A stretch of DNA of 9,313 nt, from NCBI GenBank assembly GCA_910584575.1, contig CAJUBG010000086.1, positions 1 through 9,313 of the forward strand, in the 5' to 3' direction. Positions 1 through 7,095 of this stretch are shown piece by piece. Made by a program: the position numbers and the translations under genes. The stretch comes from an uncultured Dorea sp. (GTDB lineage: Bacteria > Bacillota > Clostridia > Lachnospirales > Lachnospiraceae). Numbering within the stretch: the stretch's first letter is position 1; each line of letters opens with the position of its first letter. Below the pieces are notes generated by a model. That model worked only from the letters and a program-made list of their open reading frames with translations. It did not search any database and was not told the DNA's origin.

Positions 1-14
1 GGGGGTAGAATAAT

Positions 15-1130
15 ATGAGTAAAGCATTAGGAATCGTTAATTTTTCCGGAAATCACATCTGGGTGAAGGGACTGGAAGAATACCGCCCCATCGGCGCTTT
101 CTCTTTCCTGGGCAGATACCGTGTGATTGACTTCCCGATCTCCAATATGAGCAACAGCGGTATTGACCGCATTCAGGTATATATCAGAAGAAAGCCGCGT
201 TCACTGGTAGAGCATCTCGGAACCGGACGTCATTACAACATTAACTCCAAGCGCGGACGTCTGCATATCCTGTTCTCAGAATCCAAGGGTGACAACGACC
301 TTTACAACACGGATATTGCCGCATTTTCAGCGAACCTGGAATGCATCGAGCGTTCTCACCAGCCTTATGTTGTAATCGCGCCGAGCTATATGGTTTACTC
401 CGCAGATTTCAAAACCCTGCTTGCGAACCATATCGAATCAGAGGCAGACATTACGCTTCTGTACCACAGTGTAGACAATGCAAGGGAGTCCTTCCTGAAC
501 TGTAACGCTTTGAACTTAAACCGCCAGAAGGGTGTCCTGTCATTAGAGCCGAACCGAGGCAACGCCAAGAACAGGAACATTTTCATGGATACATATATCA
601 TGAAGAAGGAGTTATTCCTTGACCTGATTAAGAAGGCGAAATCTTTGTCCTCCATGTACACACTGGCAGATATCGTCAACAATGCCTGCGAAGAACTGGA
701 CGTGCGCGGTATCTCCCACAGAGGATATTTTGCCTCCATCACAGACCTGAACAGCTTCTACAACGCGAATATCGAGCTGATTGACGCTAAGAGGGCAACG
801 GGCCTGTTTGACGACGAGTGGCCGGTATACACCAGAACCAATGATTCCTGCCCGACACAGTATTTTGAGACCGCAGACGTAAAGAGTTCAGTGGTATCCA
901 ACGGATGCCTGATTGAAGGGACCGTTGAGAATTCCGTAATCGGACGTGGCTGTGTGATTAAGAAGGGCGCGATAGTGAAGAACAGCGTCGTGCTGCCGGG
1001 CGCTCTTGTCGGGAATGACGTTATGATTGACTGTCAGGTGGTTGACAAGCACGCGAAGATTATTCACGCGAAAGAGATTATTGCTGATCCTGCGAATCCG
1101 GGATATATCAGACGTGAAGATACATTGTAA
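15..1130 (+). CDS. glgD: Glucose-1-phosphate adenylyltransferase-like subunit GlgD
   Basis: This 371-residue protein belongs to the ADP-glucose pyrophosphorylase family, which supplies ADP-glucose for glycogen synthesis in the cytoplasm. The N-terminal nucleotidyltransferase fold is recognisable at residues 30-44 (SFLGRYRVIDFPISN). A C-terminal left-handed beta-helix, seen as hexapeptide-like repeats (SVVSNGCLIEG, SVIGRGCVIKKGA, SVVLPGALVG), covers about residues 290-348. The glycine-rich GGxGxRL loop that catalytic GlgC carries near its N terminus is absent; the equivalent stretch reads ALGIVNFSG. That is the mark of GlgD, the regulatory partner of GlgC in Firmicutes. A GGGGG ribosome-binding stretch begins at base 1, at the window edge, 9 bases before the ATG. 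glgC would be expected just upstream, outside the window. Transcription ends at the hairpin immediately after the stop codon. Confidence in the family is high; the regulatory role is inferred from the missing loop. Confidence 0.95.
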   Translation: MSKALGIVNFSGNHIWVKGLEEYRPIGAFSFLGRYRVIDFPISNMSNSGIDRIQVYIRRKPRSLVEHLGTGRHYNINSKRGRLHILFSESKGDNDLYNTDIAAFSANLECIERSHQPYVVIAPSYMVYSADFKTLLANHIESEADITLLYHSVDNARESFLNCNALNLNRQKGVLSLEPNRGNAKNRNIFMDTYIMKKELFLDLIKKAKSLSSMYTLADIVNNACEELDVRGISHRGYFASITDLNSFYNANIELIDAKRATGLFDDEWPVYTRTNDSCPTQYFETADVKSSVVSNGCLIEGTVENSVIGRGCVIKKGAIVKNSVVLPGALVGNDVMIDCQVVDKHAKIIHAKEIIADPANPGYIRREDTL

Positions 1131-1170
1131 AAAAACGGCTGCCGCATTTTATACTATGCGGCAGCTTTTT
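1129..1170. terminator. Bidirectional rho-independent terminator between glgD and the ROK gene
   Basis: A perfect 10-bp stem GCTGCCGCAT/ATGCGGCAGC (1138-1147 with 1156-1165) encloses an 8-base loop. On the + strand it is followed directly by TTTTT (1166-1170), which ends glgD. On the minus strand it is followed by CG and then seven T residues (complement of 1135-1129), which would end the convergent ROK gene, whose stop codon is 22 bases before the stem. The minus-strand T tract reuses the last two bases of the glgD stop codon. Confidence 0.9.
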
Positions 1171-1187
1171 AAGAACACGGTTCATTT

Positions 1188-2321
1188 CTATATATGATCA
1201 ATCACCTTCTGGACAAAGGGCAGCGCCGCCCCCATGGCTGACGCCTCTCCCTTTACCTTACAAATCTTCAGATAATCGCTCTCCTTCTCAAAGGGATTCT
1301 TTTCAATCACACGCTTTTTCAATTCCTCAAGATAGGGTTCAAGATAGGCGCCCACGTATCCCCCCAATATAATCTTACAATCAAACAGCATCCGTATATT
1401 ATTAATGCCAAGGGCAAGGTATTTCAGATATTTTTCCCATATATCCCTGCACTCCTCATCACCCTTTTCCAAATTGTCAAAAAAAGCGCCTAAATCGCCG
1501 TCAGTGTGTTCCGACAAGACAGTGGCATTACAGTACACATCCAGGCAGCCCTTCTGTCCGCAAAAGCAGGGAGCCCCCTCCGGCTCAAGCGTCATATGTC
1601 CAATCTCTCCGCTTTTTGCCCTCTCTCCCCTGTATACCTGCCCGTTAATCAAAATCGCGCCGCCTACACTGTTATTCAGGCTGACATAAAAAGAATCGGG
1701 TATCACATTGCCAATATGGGCCTCCGCATATCCGGCAGCATCCGCATCATTGTAAAGCTCAGCCTCATATGGAATCATTCCTGCCAGCTCATTACATGTC
1801 ATGCCGGTAAAGTTAAGGCTTTTCCCATAAAATATCTTAGACCCGTCTAACGTAATCAAGCCTGGAACAGCTATTCCTACCCCTGCAACCTGGCTCTCCT
1901 TAAGCTTCAGACATTCCACAGTCTCCTCCACTAATTCTGCCAAATACTTAGAATACTGGTTACTGCGCTCAAAGGGATACCGCACCTTCTTCCTGTATAT
2001 TCCCTCGCCGTTCAGGTTCACACAGACAATGATTATGTGGTTCTTCGTGATGTCTATACCAATTGCAACTCTCACATCTTCGCAAATCGAATACACGGTT
2101 GCACGTCTGCCAACCGTCTTTCCCACAGAGCCGGATTCCCTAATGTATCCCTCGTCCATTAACTCCGACAAATTCTGGTTCACGGTGGGAAGGCTTAGTT
2201 GAAGGTTGTAGGCTAATTCCTTTCTCGATACATTACCTTTTTCCCGTATCATATTATATATTCTTGCTCTGTTCACCCTTTTTGTATCAAACAAATTCTG
2301 TCCGCTATTATCCATATCCAT
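1188..2321 (-). CDS. ROK-family transcriptional regulator (NagC/XylR type)
   Basis: This 377-residue protein has an N-terminal winged helix-turn-helix (about residues 17-75; recognition region VSRKELAYNLQLSLPTVNQNL, 31-51) and a C-terminal ROK sugar-binding domain. The ROK zinc site is intact: His242 in GEIGHMTLEP and Cys252, Cys254 and Cys259 in PCFCGQKGC. The NDADAAGYAE segment (191-200) matches the sugar-kinase NDANAA motif. The phosphate loops are degenerate (AIGIDITKN instead of DxGGT; NNSVGGA instead of GTGxGGG), so it should bind sugar as an effector rather than phosphorylate it. It lies downstream of the transporter operon on the same strand, separated by a terminator and its own promoter. 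The candidate target is the ATTTTGTAAAAT element in its own leader and at the operon promoter. The start is uncertain: ATG at 2321 and at 2315 have only a weak AGG, while an in-frame CTG at 2333 sits 8 bases after AGGAG. Whether it represses or activates cannot be read from the sequence. Confidence 0.93.
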   Translation of the reverse strand: MDMDNSGQNLFDTKRVNRARIYNMIREKGNVSRKELAYNLQLSLPTVNQNLSELMDEGYIRESGSVGKTVGRRATVYSICEDVRVAIGIDITKNHIIIVCVNLNGEGIYRKKVRYPFERSNQYSKYLAELVEETVECLKLKESQVAGVGIAVPGLITLDGSKIFYGKSLNFTGMTCNELAGMIPYEAELYNDADAAGYAEAHIGNVIPDSFYVSLNNSVGGAILINGQVYRGERAKSGEIGHMTLEPEGAPCFCGQKGCLDVYCNATVLSEHTDGDLGAFFDNLEKGDEECRDIWEKYLKYLALGINNIRMLFDCKIILGGYVGAYLEPYLEELKKRVIEKNPFEKESDYLKICKVKGEASAMGAALPFVQKVIDHI

Positions 2322-2366
2322 CGGGCCTGTCAGGTCTCTTTCTCCTATCTGTGATATCTATTATAT

Positions 2367-2378
2367 ATTTTACAAAAT
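2367..2378 (-). promoter_or_regulatory. Candidate ROK autoregulatory operator
   Basis: ATTTTGTAAAAT on the minus strand, an inverted repeat of 5-bp arms around a GT centre. It lies roughly 10-20 bases downstream of the start point predicted from the -10 box at 2395-2400. The same 12-mer occurs twice at the transporter operon promoter (6993-7004 and 7006-7017). Binding here would block the regulator's own transcription. That function is inferred; the shared sequence is seen directly. Confidence 0.55.
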
Positions 2379-2394
2379 TACTTTCTATAATAGC

Positions 2395-2423
2395 ATCATA
2401 CCTTTTTCTTCCCACACTGTCAA
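2395..2423 (-). promoter_or_regulatory. Promoter of the ROK regulator gene
   Basis: On the minus strand TTGACA (2423-2418), a 17-base spacer and TATGAT (2400-2395) form a near-perfect sigma-A promoter. It begins 6 bases after the terminator of the upstream permease gene, so the regulator can be expressed independently of the transporter operon. The predicted start point is near 2388, giving a leader of about 65 bases. Confidence 0.85.
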
Positions 2424-2428
2424 TACAT

Positions 2429-2463
2429 AAAACAGACCGGATTCCTGAGTTAATCCGGTCTGT
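2429..2463 (-). terminator. Terminator of the hydrolase-transporter operon
   Basis: A perfect 12-bp stem ACAGACCGGATT/AATCCGGTCTGT (2432-2443 with 2452-2463) and an 8-base loop start 9 bases after the permease stop codon. On the minus strand the stem runs into TTTT before an A, so the U tract is short, but the stem is strong. It separates the operon from the regulator promoter that follows. Confidence 0.8.
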
Positions 2464-2472
2464 TCTTTTGGG

Positions 2473-3432
2473 CTAATTTTTGCGGAGTAAGCTAAGATTA
2501 CTCATTGCCACAGCAAACAAAAATACGACTCCCTTGATAATCCATTGCCAGTATTCCAGTACGCCGCACATAACCAGCCCGTTTGAAAGTATACCGATAA
2601 TGAACGAGCCAATCATTACATTCATCACGAACCCTTTGCCGCCTTGAAGTATAACGCCGCCCAGAACCGTGGCCGTCAGCACGTCCATAGCAAAATCTGA
2701 GCCAATGGAGGGCTGTCCCGTTCCAAGCCTTGCCATCATGAGGATTCCCGCGATTCCCGCAGTCACCGCCGACATCACAAATGTGCTGATCACATACTTA
2801 TTCGTCTTGATTCCCGACAGCCTGGCAGCTTCCTTATTACCGCCTACCGCATAGATCCGCCTGCCTATATAGGTCTTATTCAGAACAATATATCCACAGA
2901 TAAACGCAATAACCATAATAATCAGCGGAAATGGAATAATTCCCAATATAAAGCCCTGGCCGAGAAATTTATAACTATCCGTCAAGCCGCTTATCGAGCT
3001 TCCTCCTGTCATCAGGTAGGTAAAGCCTTTGATAATAATCTGCATAGCTAAGGTACAAATCAGAGACGGAATCTTAAATACGGTTGTCAATGTTCCGGAT
3101 ACCAGGCCAAAGACCGCAGATACCCCTATAATAATCACAAAAACGATTACTAAAGGCATATTGTATTTGACAACCAGCTCTGCGCTCAGGCATCCGGTAA
3201 AGGCAAGGATTGAGCCTACGGAGATATCAATCTCCCCCATGAGCAATACCATGGTCATTCCAACTGCGGCAATTCCGGTAAACGACACCTGGCGCCCTAC
3301 CAGGAACAGATTATCAATGGTCAAAAAATTCGCGCTCGCCAACGAAAAAATAATGAATTCTATCACAAGTATAAATATAATGCCAAATTTTTCGTAAAAT
3401 TCAATAAATCTAAATGACTTCTCTTTCTTCAT
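2473..3432 (-). CDS. CUT2-type sugar ABC transporter permease (RbsC-like)
   Basis: This membrane subunit of a ribose/galactose-class ABC importer would form the channel as a dimer. The 319-residue protein is almost entirely hydrophobic segments, with the family motifs LLMGEIDISVGS (about residues 63-74) and the cytoplasmic ATPase-contact loop GGNKEAARLSGI (197-208). I chose the ATG at 3432 because AAGGAG (3445-3440) lies exactly 7 bases before it. The longer reading from GTG at 3453 (326 residues) starts inside the end of the ATPase gene and would place this ribosome site within the coding region. With the chosen start the gene follows the ATPase stop by 17 bases. It is the last gene of the operon. 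The family is clear, but the sequence does not identify the substrate, so I give no rbs symbol. Confidence 0.93.
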   Translation of the reverse strand: MKKEKSFRFIEFYEKFGIIFILVIEFIIFSLASANFLTIDNLFLVGRQVSFTGIAAVGMTMVLLMGEIDISVGSILAFTGCLSAELVVKYNMPLVIVFVIIIGVSAVFGLVSGTLTTVFKIPSLICTLAMQIIIKGFTYLMTGGSSISGLTDSYKFLGQGFILGIIPFPLIIMVIAFICGYIVLNKTYIGRRIYAVGGNKEAARLSGIKTNKYVISTFVMSAVTAGIAGILMMARLGTGQPSIGSDFAMDVLTATVLGGVILQGGKGFVMNVMIGSFIIGILSNGLVMCGVLEYWQWIIKGVVFLFAVAMSNLSLLRKN

Positions 3433-3439
3433 ATATTTT

Positions 3440-3445
3440 CTCCTT
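3440..3445 (-). promoter_or_regulatory. Ribosome-binding site that sets the permease start
   Basis: AAGGAG on the minus strand, 7 bases before the ATG at 3432. No comparable site precedes the upstream GTG (3453) or ATG (3450), so the downstream start is preferred. Confidence 0.75.
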
Positions 3446-3449
3446 TTCA

Positions 3450-4946
3450 TCACATACCGGAGGCTTTGCGCAATACAAGTTCCTGAGTCGCTTCTTTATA
3501 TCCTATCTCTCCCGTCATCCTTCCTTCATACATTACCAGAATACGGTCACTTAAGTTCAGTATCTCCGACATCTCCGAGGAAATCAGAATCACGCTTTTT
3601 CCTTCTTTTTTTAATTGAAACAAAAAGTCGTAAATCTCTTTTTTTGCCCCTACGTCAATTCCTCTGGTGGGTTCGTCAAAAATCAAAATGTCACACTTTG
3701 TAGCCAGCCATTTTGCCAGCACTACTTTTTGCTGGTTTCCTCCCGACAGGCTTTCCACCGGCTGCTTTACAGACGCAAGCTTAATATTGAGCATGTTAAT
3801 CTCTTTGTCAAGCAACTCCTTTTCTTTCTTATTGTTTACAAGAAGCCTCTTGGACAGCTCTTTGATTACCACTAAAGAAATATTGTCAGAAATCGGCTGC
3901 AAAAGCATAACTCCCTGCCTTTTCCTATCCTCTGGTATCAGCCCGATTCCCTGTCTGATTGCCTGAAGCGGCGACTTTACCCTGACCCTTTTCCCTCTTA
4001 TGTATATCTCTCCCTCGGTGATAGAATCTGCGCCAAAGACTGCCCTTGCCGTCTCCGTTCTTCCTGCCCCCACTAATCCGGCAATTCCAAGTATTTCACC
4101 CCGCTTTAATTCAAAGCTTACGTTTTTAAGCTTGCTATTCGTCAAGCCCTCCACTTTCAAAACCGTCTCCGTACCGTCATAATCCGCCTCCTTATGCCTC
4201 TTTGGAAATTCCTGGGACAACTCCCGCCCAATCATTAATCTGATTAATTCCTCCTTTGTCGTCCCTTCGGTATCCAGGGATTCGATGAAGCTTCCGTCCC
4301 TCAGTACGGTTATTCTGTCACAGATTTGGAAGATTTCTTCAAGGCGGTGAGAAATATAAATCATGGATATTCCTCTGTCCTTCAGCTTGCCCAGTACCCG
4401 AAAAAGTATCTCGATTTCCTTTGTGGTAAGCGGGGCGGTAGGCTCGTCTAAGATCAAGAGTCTGCTGTCCTCCAAAAGCGCCTTTGCAATCTCAACCAAC
4501 TGGCAGTAAGCCACCGAAATATCCTTGATTCTTTCCGTACAGTCTATGTCAACTCCCATCTCGCGAAAGATATTCCTGCTCATCTCCATCATCTTTTTCT
4601 TGTCCGTAAAGACTCCTTTTCTAACCTCTTTTCCCACAAAAAGATTCTCATAAACCGTCATCTCTGATATCAGGTTAAATTCCTGGTATACCATCGTCAC
4701 CCCTTCTTCTTTTGCTTTCTTCGGGGTAAGCCTCTCATAAGCGTTTCCTCGGATTACAATCGTTCCCTTTGTCGGCTCTATGGCGCCTGCAATCATTTTA
4801 CAGAGCGTAGATTTTCCGGCGCCGTTTTCTCCAATCAGTGCATGGATTTCCCCTTTTTTGATTTCCATGCTGACGCTGTTTAAGACAACTGTTCCCGAAT
4901 AACTTTTTGTCAGATTTTCTATCCTCAGCATAGATTCTTTGTCCAT
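3450..4946 (-). CDS. CUT2-type sugar ABC transporter ATP-binding protein (RbsA/MglA-like)
   Basis: This double ATPase energises the importer from the cytoplasmic face. With 498 residues it is the normal length for the RbsA/MglA family. The first half has Walker A GENGAGKST (39-47), a degenerate signature ISVAYCQ (143-149), Walker B LLILDEPT and a switch histidine at 200. The second half has GLVGAGRT in place of Walker A (290-297, with Arg for Lys), a good signature LSGGNQQ (400-406) and Walker B ILIFDEPT; SSE replaces the switch histidine. This asymmetry is typical of the family, in which one composite site does the work. I chose ATG at 4946: AAAGGAAG (4959-4952) precedes it with GGA 7 bases from the start. 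The alternative TTG at 4964 directly abuts the binding-protein stop codon and lacks a site. The gap to the preceding gene is 18 bases. Substrate unknown. Confidence 0.95.
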   Translation of the reverse strand: MDKESMLRIENLTKSYSGTVVLNSVSMEIKKGEIHALIGENGAGKSTLCKMIAGAIEPTKGTIVIRGNAYERLTPKKAKEEGVTMVYQEFNLISEMTVYENLFVGKEVRKGVFTDKKKMMEMSRNIFREMGVDIDCTERIKDISVAYCQLVEIAKALLEDSRLLILDEPTAPLTTKEIEILFRVLGKLKDRGISMIYISHRLEEIFQICDRITVLRDGSFIESLDTEGTTKEELIRLMIGRELSQEFPKRHKEADYDGTETVLKVEGLTNSKLKNVSFELKRGEILGIAGLVGAGRTETARAVFGADSITEGEIYIRGKRVRVKSPLQAIRQGIGLIPEDRKRQGVMLLQPISDNISLVVIKELSKRLLVNNKKEKELLDKEINMLNIKLASVKQPVESLSGGNQQKVVLAKWLATKCDILIFDEPTRGIDVGAKKEIYDFLFQLKKEGKSVILISSEMSEILNLSDRILVMYEGRMTGEIGYKEATQELVLRKASGM

Positions 4947-4964
4947 AGCAGCTTCCTTTCCCAA

Positions 4965-6014
4965 TTACTGTTTTACATACTCTGCAATCTCCGGTGATAA
5001 TTCATACTTCGGCTCTCTCGACCTGTACTCTTTTACATTGTCAACGGTGATGGCTGTGGTCTCAATGGGAAACGGATCGTCATATTCCATACCCAGAACA
5101 ATCTTCACCATATTTTCTACCCAGTAGAAGCCAATCTCTGAAACAAACTTGTCATTTCCCACGGTACAGCGGTATACGCTGTCACTCTCCACATAATCCA
5201 GAACTGTATCCGTACCGTCGCATGACCCTAAAAACATATTGGTGGTGTCTAATCCTGACTGTTTGATTGCTTCATAGGCCCCGATTCCGAGCTCGTCATT
5301 ATATACCAGTACAACATCTGTGTCCGGATTCGCCTGCAATGCGGATTCTACCGAGTCAATGGCATCCGACGCGCTTGTGGCCTCCACGGTATTCCAGGTA
5401 AGATTATCCTCCCCGCAGGTATCGTTAATCTTTTCCGTCCATCCCTTACAACGCTCAACCGCGCTTTCCTCCAAAGACGTGGTTACACTTAAGATTTTCG
5501 CCTTTCCATTAAGCTTGTCCTTAATCCATGCTGACGCTGTCTCGCCTAGCTTCTCGCCCCACTCATACTCATTATATCCAAAATACGTGGTAGCGCCCAC
5601 GGTGGTATCATATGGATAGATGCCTACCGGAATATCCTTTTCCATCGCATGCTTCAACGTATCCTTCATAGTTTCAACGGAAATGCACTGGCACAGGATA
5701 CCGTCTACATTCTGGGAAATATAATTCTCCACGTTGGTAACCTGTTTGTCCGGCTCCATGTTGCCGCCGTCAGTGATGATAATGTTTATACCCGTCTGCT
5801 CCTGAAACTCCTTATAACCCACAACCAGATTTGCCATAAATTCATGCTGCAGAGACATTACGCTTGCACCAATATTAATCTCCGACAAGTCTTCCTTTTT
5901 TGCTTTTTCTTCTTTCTTCTCATCTTTTTGAACCGATGAATCCATGCTGCAGCCGGCTGCAAGGCTAAGACAAAGTAACATAGCGATTGCTGAACTTATC
6001 ATTTTCTTTTTCAT
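4965..6014 (-). CDS. Sugar ABC transporter substrate-binding lipoprotein (RbsB-like)
   Basis: This extracellular binding protein of the importer has 349 residues. The N terminus is a lipoprotein signal (MKKK, hydrophobic core 5-20, LAAGC with Cys22 as the lipid-anchored residue), followed by a charged Lys/Glu-rich linker (about 30-43). The rest is a type-1 periplasmic-binding fold of the RbsB class: INIGASVMSLQHEFMANLVVG at the start of the fold, VDGILCQCISVE (about residues 100), the PVGIYPYDT strand, and DVVLVYNDELGIGAYEAIKQSG in the second lobe. AGGAGG, 7 bases before the ATG, overlaps the hydrolase stop codon, which suggests translational coupling. The predicted ligand-contact residues do not let me name the sugar. 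AI-2, rhamnose, ribose, galactose and other small cyclic molecules are all bound by this family. Confidence 0.95.
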   Translation of the reverse strand: MKKKMISSAIAMLLCLSLAAGCSMDSSVQKDEKKEEKAKKEDLSEINIGASVMSLQHEFMANLVVGYKEFQEQTGINIIITDGGNMEPDKQVTNVENYISQNVDGILCQCISVETMKDTLKHAMEKDIPVGIYPYDTTVGATTYFGYNEYEWGEKLGETASAWIKDKLNGKAKILSVTTSLEESAVERCKGWTEKINDTCGEDNLTWNTVEATSASDAIDSVESALQANPDTDVVLVYNDELGIGAYEAIKQSGLDTTNMFLGSCDGTDTVLDYVESDSVYRCTVGNDKFVSEIGFYWVENMVKIVLGMEYDDPFPIETTAITVDNVKEYRSREPKYELSPEIAEYVKQ

Positions 6015-6025
6015 AGTTTTTCCTC

Positions 6026-6850
6026 CTAATCGTAATATCCTTCTGTTGATTTCTTCAGTGTTTTGAATTGGTCCATATCATGTCCAAAAAGAATCTTAGC
6101 TTCTGTTTTGCGGGCATACTCCATAATTTTCTTTGCTGTGCGCTTATATCCCAGAGAATCATATAGGATGCCTGGCACTTTAATCTCCGGCTCAATATTC
6201 TCTCTGCAATAGAGCGCGTCCGCAACTACCAACAGATTGCCTGTATTTTCAAGCTCTACCTTCATTCCAAGCATTCCGAAGGAATGTCCTGACCCCCAGT
6301 TCAGGATTGTCACCCCTGGGATCAATTCATATTCTTCTATATCATCCCCCAGTGTCTTCCAATTCAAGCCTGCTTCTATAAACCTTCTGATATCTGAAGG
6401 CACATGCACATCCAAATCCCGATTCGTTGCATATCCCTTTAAAGTCTGAAGCAGCTCGTTTTCATTGACGAACACCTGGGAATCCGTAAAATGATACAAA
6501 TTGCCGGCATGGTCTACATGTAAATGTGAAATAATCACATAGTCTATATCCTTTGCCTCTAACCCCAACTGTTTTAAGCGGTTCATCAAATATTGTTCTT
6601 CTGTGACAAAGTACGGGCTTTGCTCTGGAATAAACTCCGGCCAGCTTTCTTTCCACTCCACGTCGCACCCTGTGTCAAACAGAATATTCCCATATTCACT
6701 GGTAATTAAATATGCCTGAATGGGAATGTCAATCCACTCATTAACAGGATTTCTGTCTGACGCTGTCGCTGCATTGGCTCCCGCGATAAAATAGGATTTG
6801 TCCAGTGTCTCCCACCCATTATCCAGTATGTAAAATTTCATTGTGTCCAT
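6026..6850 (-). CDS. Metallo-beta-lactamase-fold hydrolase, AHL-lactonase (AiiA) type
   Basis: This 274-residue cytoplasmic protein has no signal peptide and a complete dinuclear metal site. The motif HLHVDH supplies His109, His111, Asp113 and His114; His189 (GSGHSFG), the bridging Asp211 (VVADALY) and His257 (FGHD) follow in order. Tyr214, three residues after Asp211, matches the catalytic tyrosine of Bacillus AiiA lactonase, and the length is close to that family. The likely reaction is ring opening of a lactone or hydrolysis of a related ester. It is the first gene of the operon, 11 bases ahead of the binding-protein gene, so the substrate is probably something the transporter brings in. 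Acyl-homoserine lactone as natural substrate is doubtful for a Clostridium-like host; a sugar lactone or furanone is an alternative. ATG at 6850 is used, but ATG at 6841 (three codons later) is possible; purine-rich AAGGAGAGGATAAAAGGA lies upstream of both. Confidence 0.85.
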   Translation of the reverse strand: MDTMKFYILDNGWETLDKSYFIAGANAATASDRNPVNEWIDIPIQAYLITSEYGNILFDTGCDVEWKESWPEFIPEQSPYFVTEEQYLMNRLKQLGLEAKDIDYVIISHLHVDHAGNLYHFTDSQVFVNENELLQTLKGYATNRDLDVHVPSDIRRFIEAGLNWKTLGDDIEEYELIPGVTILNWGSGHSFGMLGMKVELENTGNLLVVADALYCRENIEPEIKVPGILYDSLGYKRTAKKIMEYARKTEAKILFGHDMDQFKTLKKSTEGYYD

Positions 6851-6884
6851 ATTCCTTTTATCCTCTCCTTTCTATACGTCTCTT

Positions 6885-6911
6885 TCAAAAAAGCACACAG
6901 ATTTTTCTCAT
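6885..6911 (-). CDS. Possible 8-residue leader peptide upstream of the hydrolase
   Basis: In the roughly 100-base leader of the operon, AAAGGAGGG (6924-6916) stands at correct spacing before an ATG that opens MRKICVLF and then a TGA. The ribosome site is better than that of the hydrolase itself. The frame differs from the hydrolase, and the peptide ends 34 bases before it. No amino-acid codon run typical of attenuation is visible. It may be a real regulatory uORF or a chance ATG behind a purine-rich stretch. Confidence 0.35.
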   Translation of the reverse strand: MRKICVLF

Positions 6912-6960
6912 ATTTCCCTCCTTTCTCTCTTAATCTTCTGACTTTCTTATCTTATTTCTG

Positions 6961-6989
6961 ATTATATATTTACAATATATTTTTGTCAA
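6961..6989 (-). promoter_or_regulatory. Promoter of the hydrolase-transporter operon
   Basis: On the minus strand TTGACA (6989-6984), a 17-base spacer and TATAAT (6966-6961) form an exact consensus sigma-A promoter. The predicted start point is near 6954, giving a leader of about 100 bases ahead of the hydrolase. A promoter this strong would be expected to need repression; the 13-bp repeat array overlaps its -35 box. Confidence 0.9.
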
Positions 6990-7019
6990 TATATTTTGTA
7001 AAATTATTTTGTAAAATTA
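6968..7019. promoter_or_regulatory. 13-bp tandem operator array at the operon promoter
   Basis: Two identical 13-mers TTTTGTAAAATTA occupy 6994-7006 and 7007-7019. A third, diverged copy TTTTGTCAATATA (6981-6993) contains the -35 box, and a fourth weak copy ATTTACAATATAT (6968-6980) lies in the promoter spacer within a 7-bp inverted repeat (6964-6980). The core near-palindrome ATTTTGTAAAAT recurs upstream of the ROK regulator gene at 2367-2378. The probable ligand is that ROK protein. This is an inference from the shared element and from the AT-rich operators known for the family. Confidence 0.65.
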
Positions 7020-7026
7020 TAATTTT

Positions 7027-7066
7027 AATTAAAGAAGCTGCCGCAAATTCTTGCCAGTGCGACAGC
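7027..7066 (-). terminator. Second, weaker terminator-like hairpin downstream of ptsI
   Basis: On the minus strand GCTGTCGCA pairs with TGCGGCAGC (7066-7058 with 7045-7037; 9 bp including one G-U pair) around a 12-base loop and is followed by TTCTTTAATT. On the + strand the same pair would be a C-A mismatch, so the structure favours minus-strand RNA. It lies between the main ptsI terminator and the operon promoter and would catch read-through from ptsI. Confidence 0.5.
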
Positions 7067-7095
7067 CATTTCTATTATAACGCATTTATTTCCAC

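Noticed and set aside
395..742. 115-codon minus-strand open frame inside glgD
   Set aside because: It lies wholly within the clearly identified glgD on the other strand, has no ribosome site or family resemblance, and is a frame shadow.
6462..6668. 68-codon minus-strand frame overlapping the hydrolase
   Set aside because: It is in another frame inside the metal-site region of the hydrolase, with no recognisable domain; no sign that it is a frameshifted part of the gene, which is intact.
6872..6887. TGAAAGAGACGTAT in the operon leader as a CcpA cre site
   Set aside because: The essential central CG is missing and the right half does not match the cre consensus.
7074..7079. Minus-strand TATAAT between the two ptsI terminators, possible small RNA promoter
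   Set aside because: No -35 box is found at 16-18 bases, and the transcript would be little more than the second terminator hairpin.
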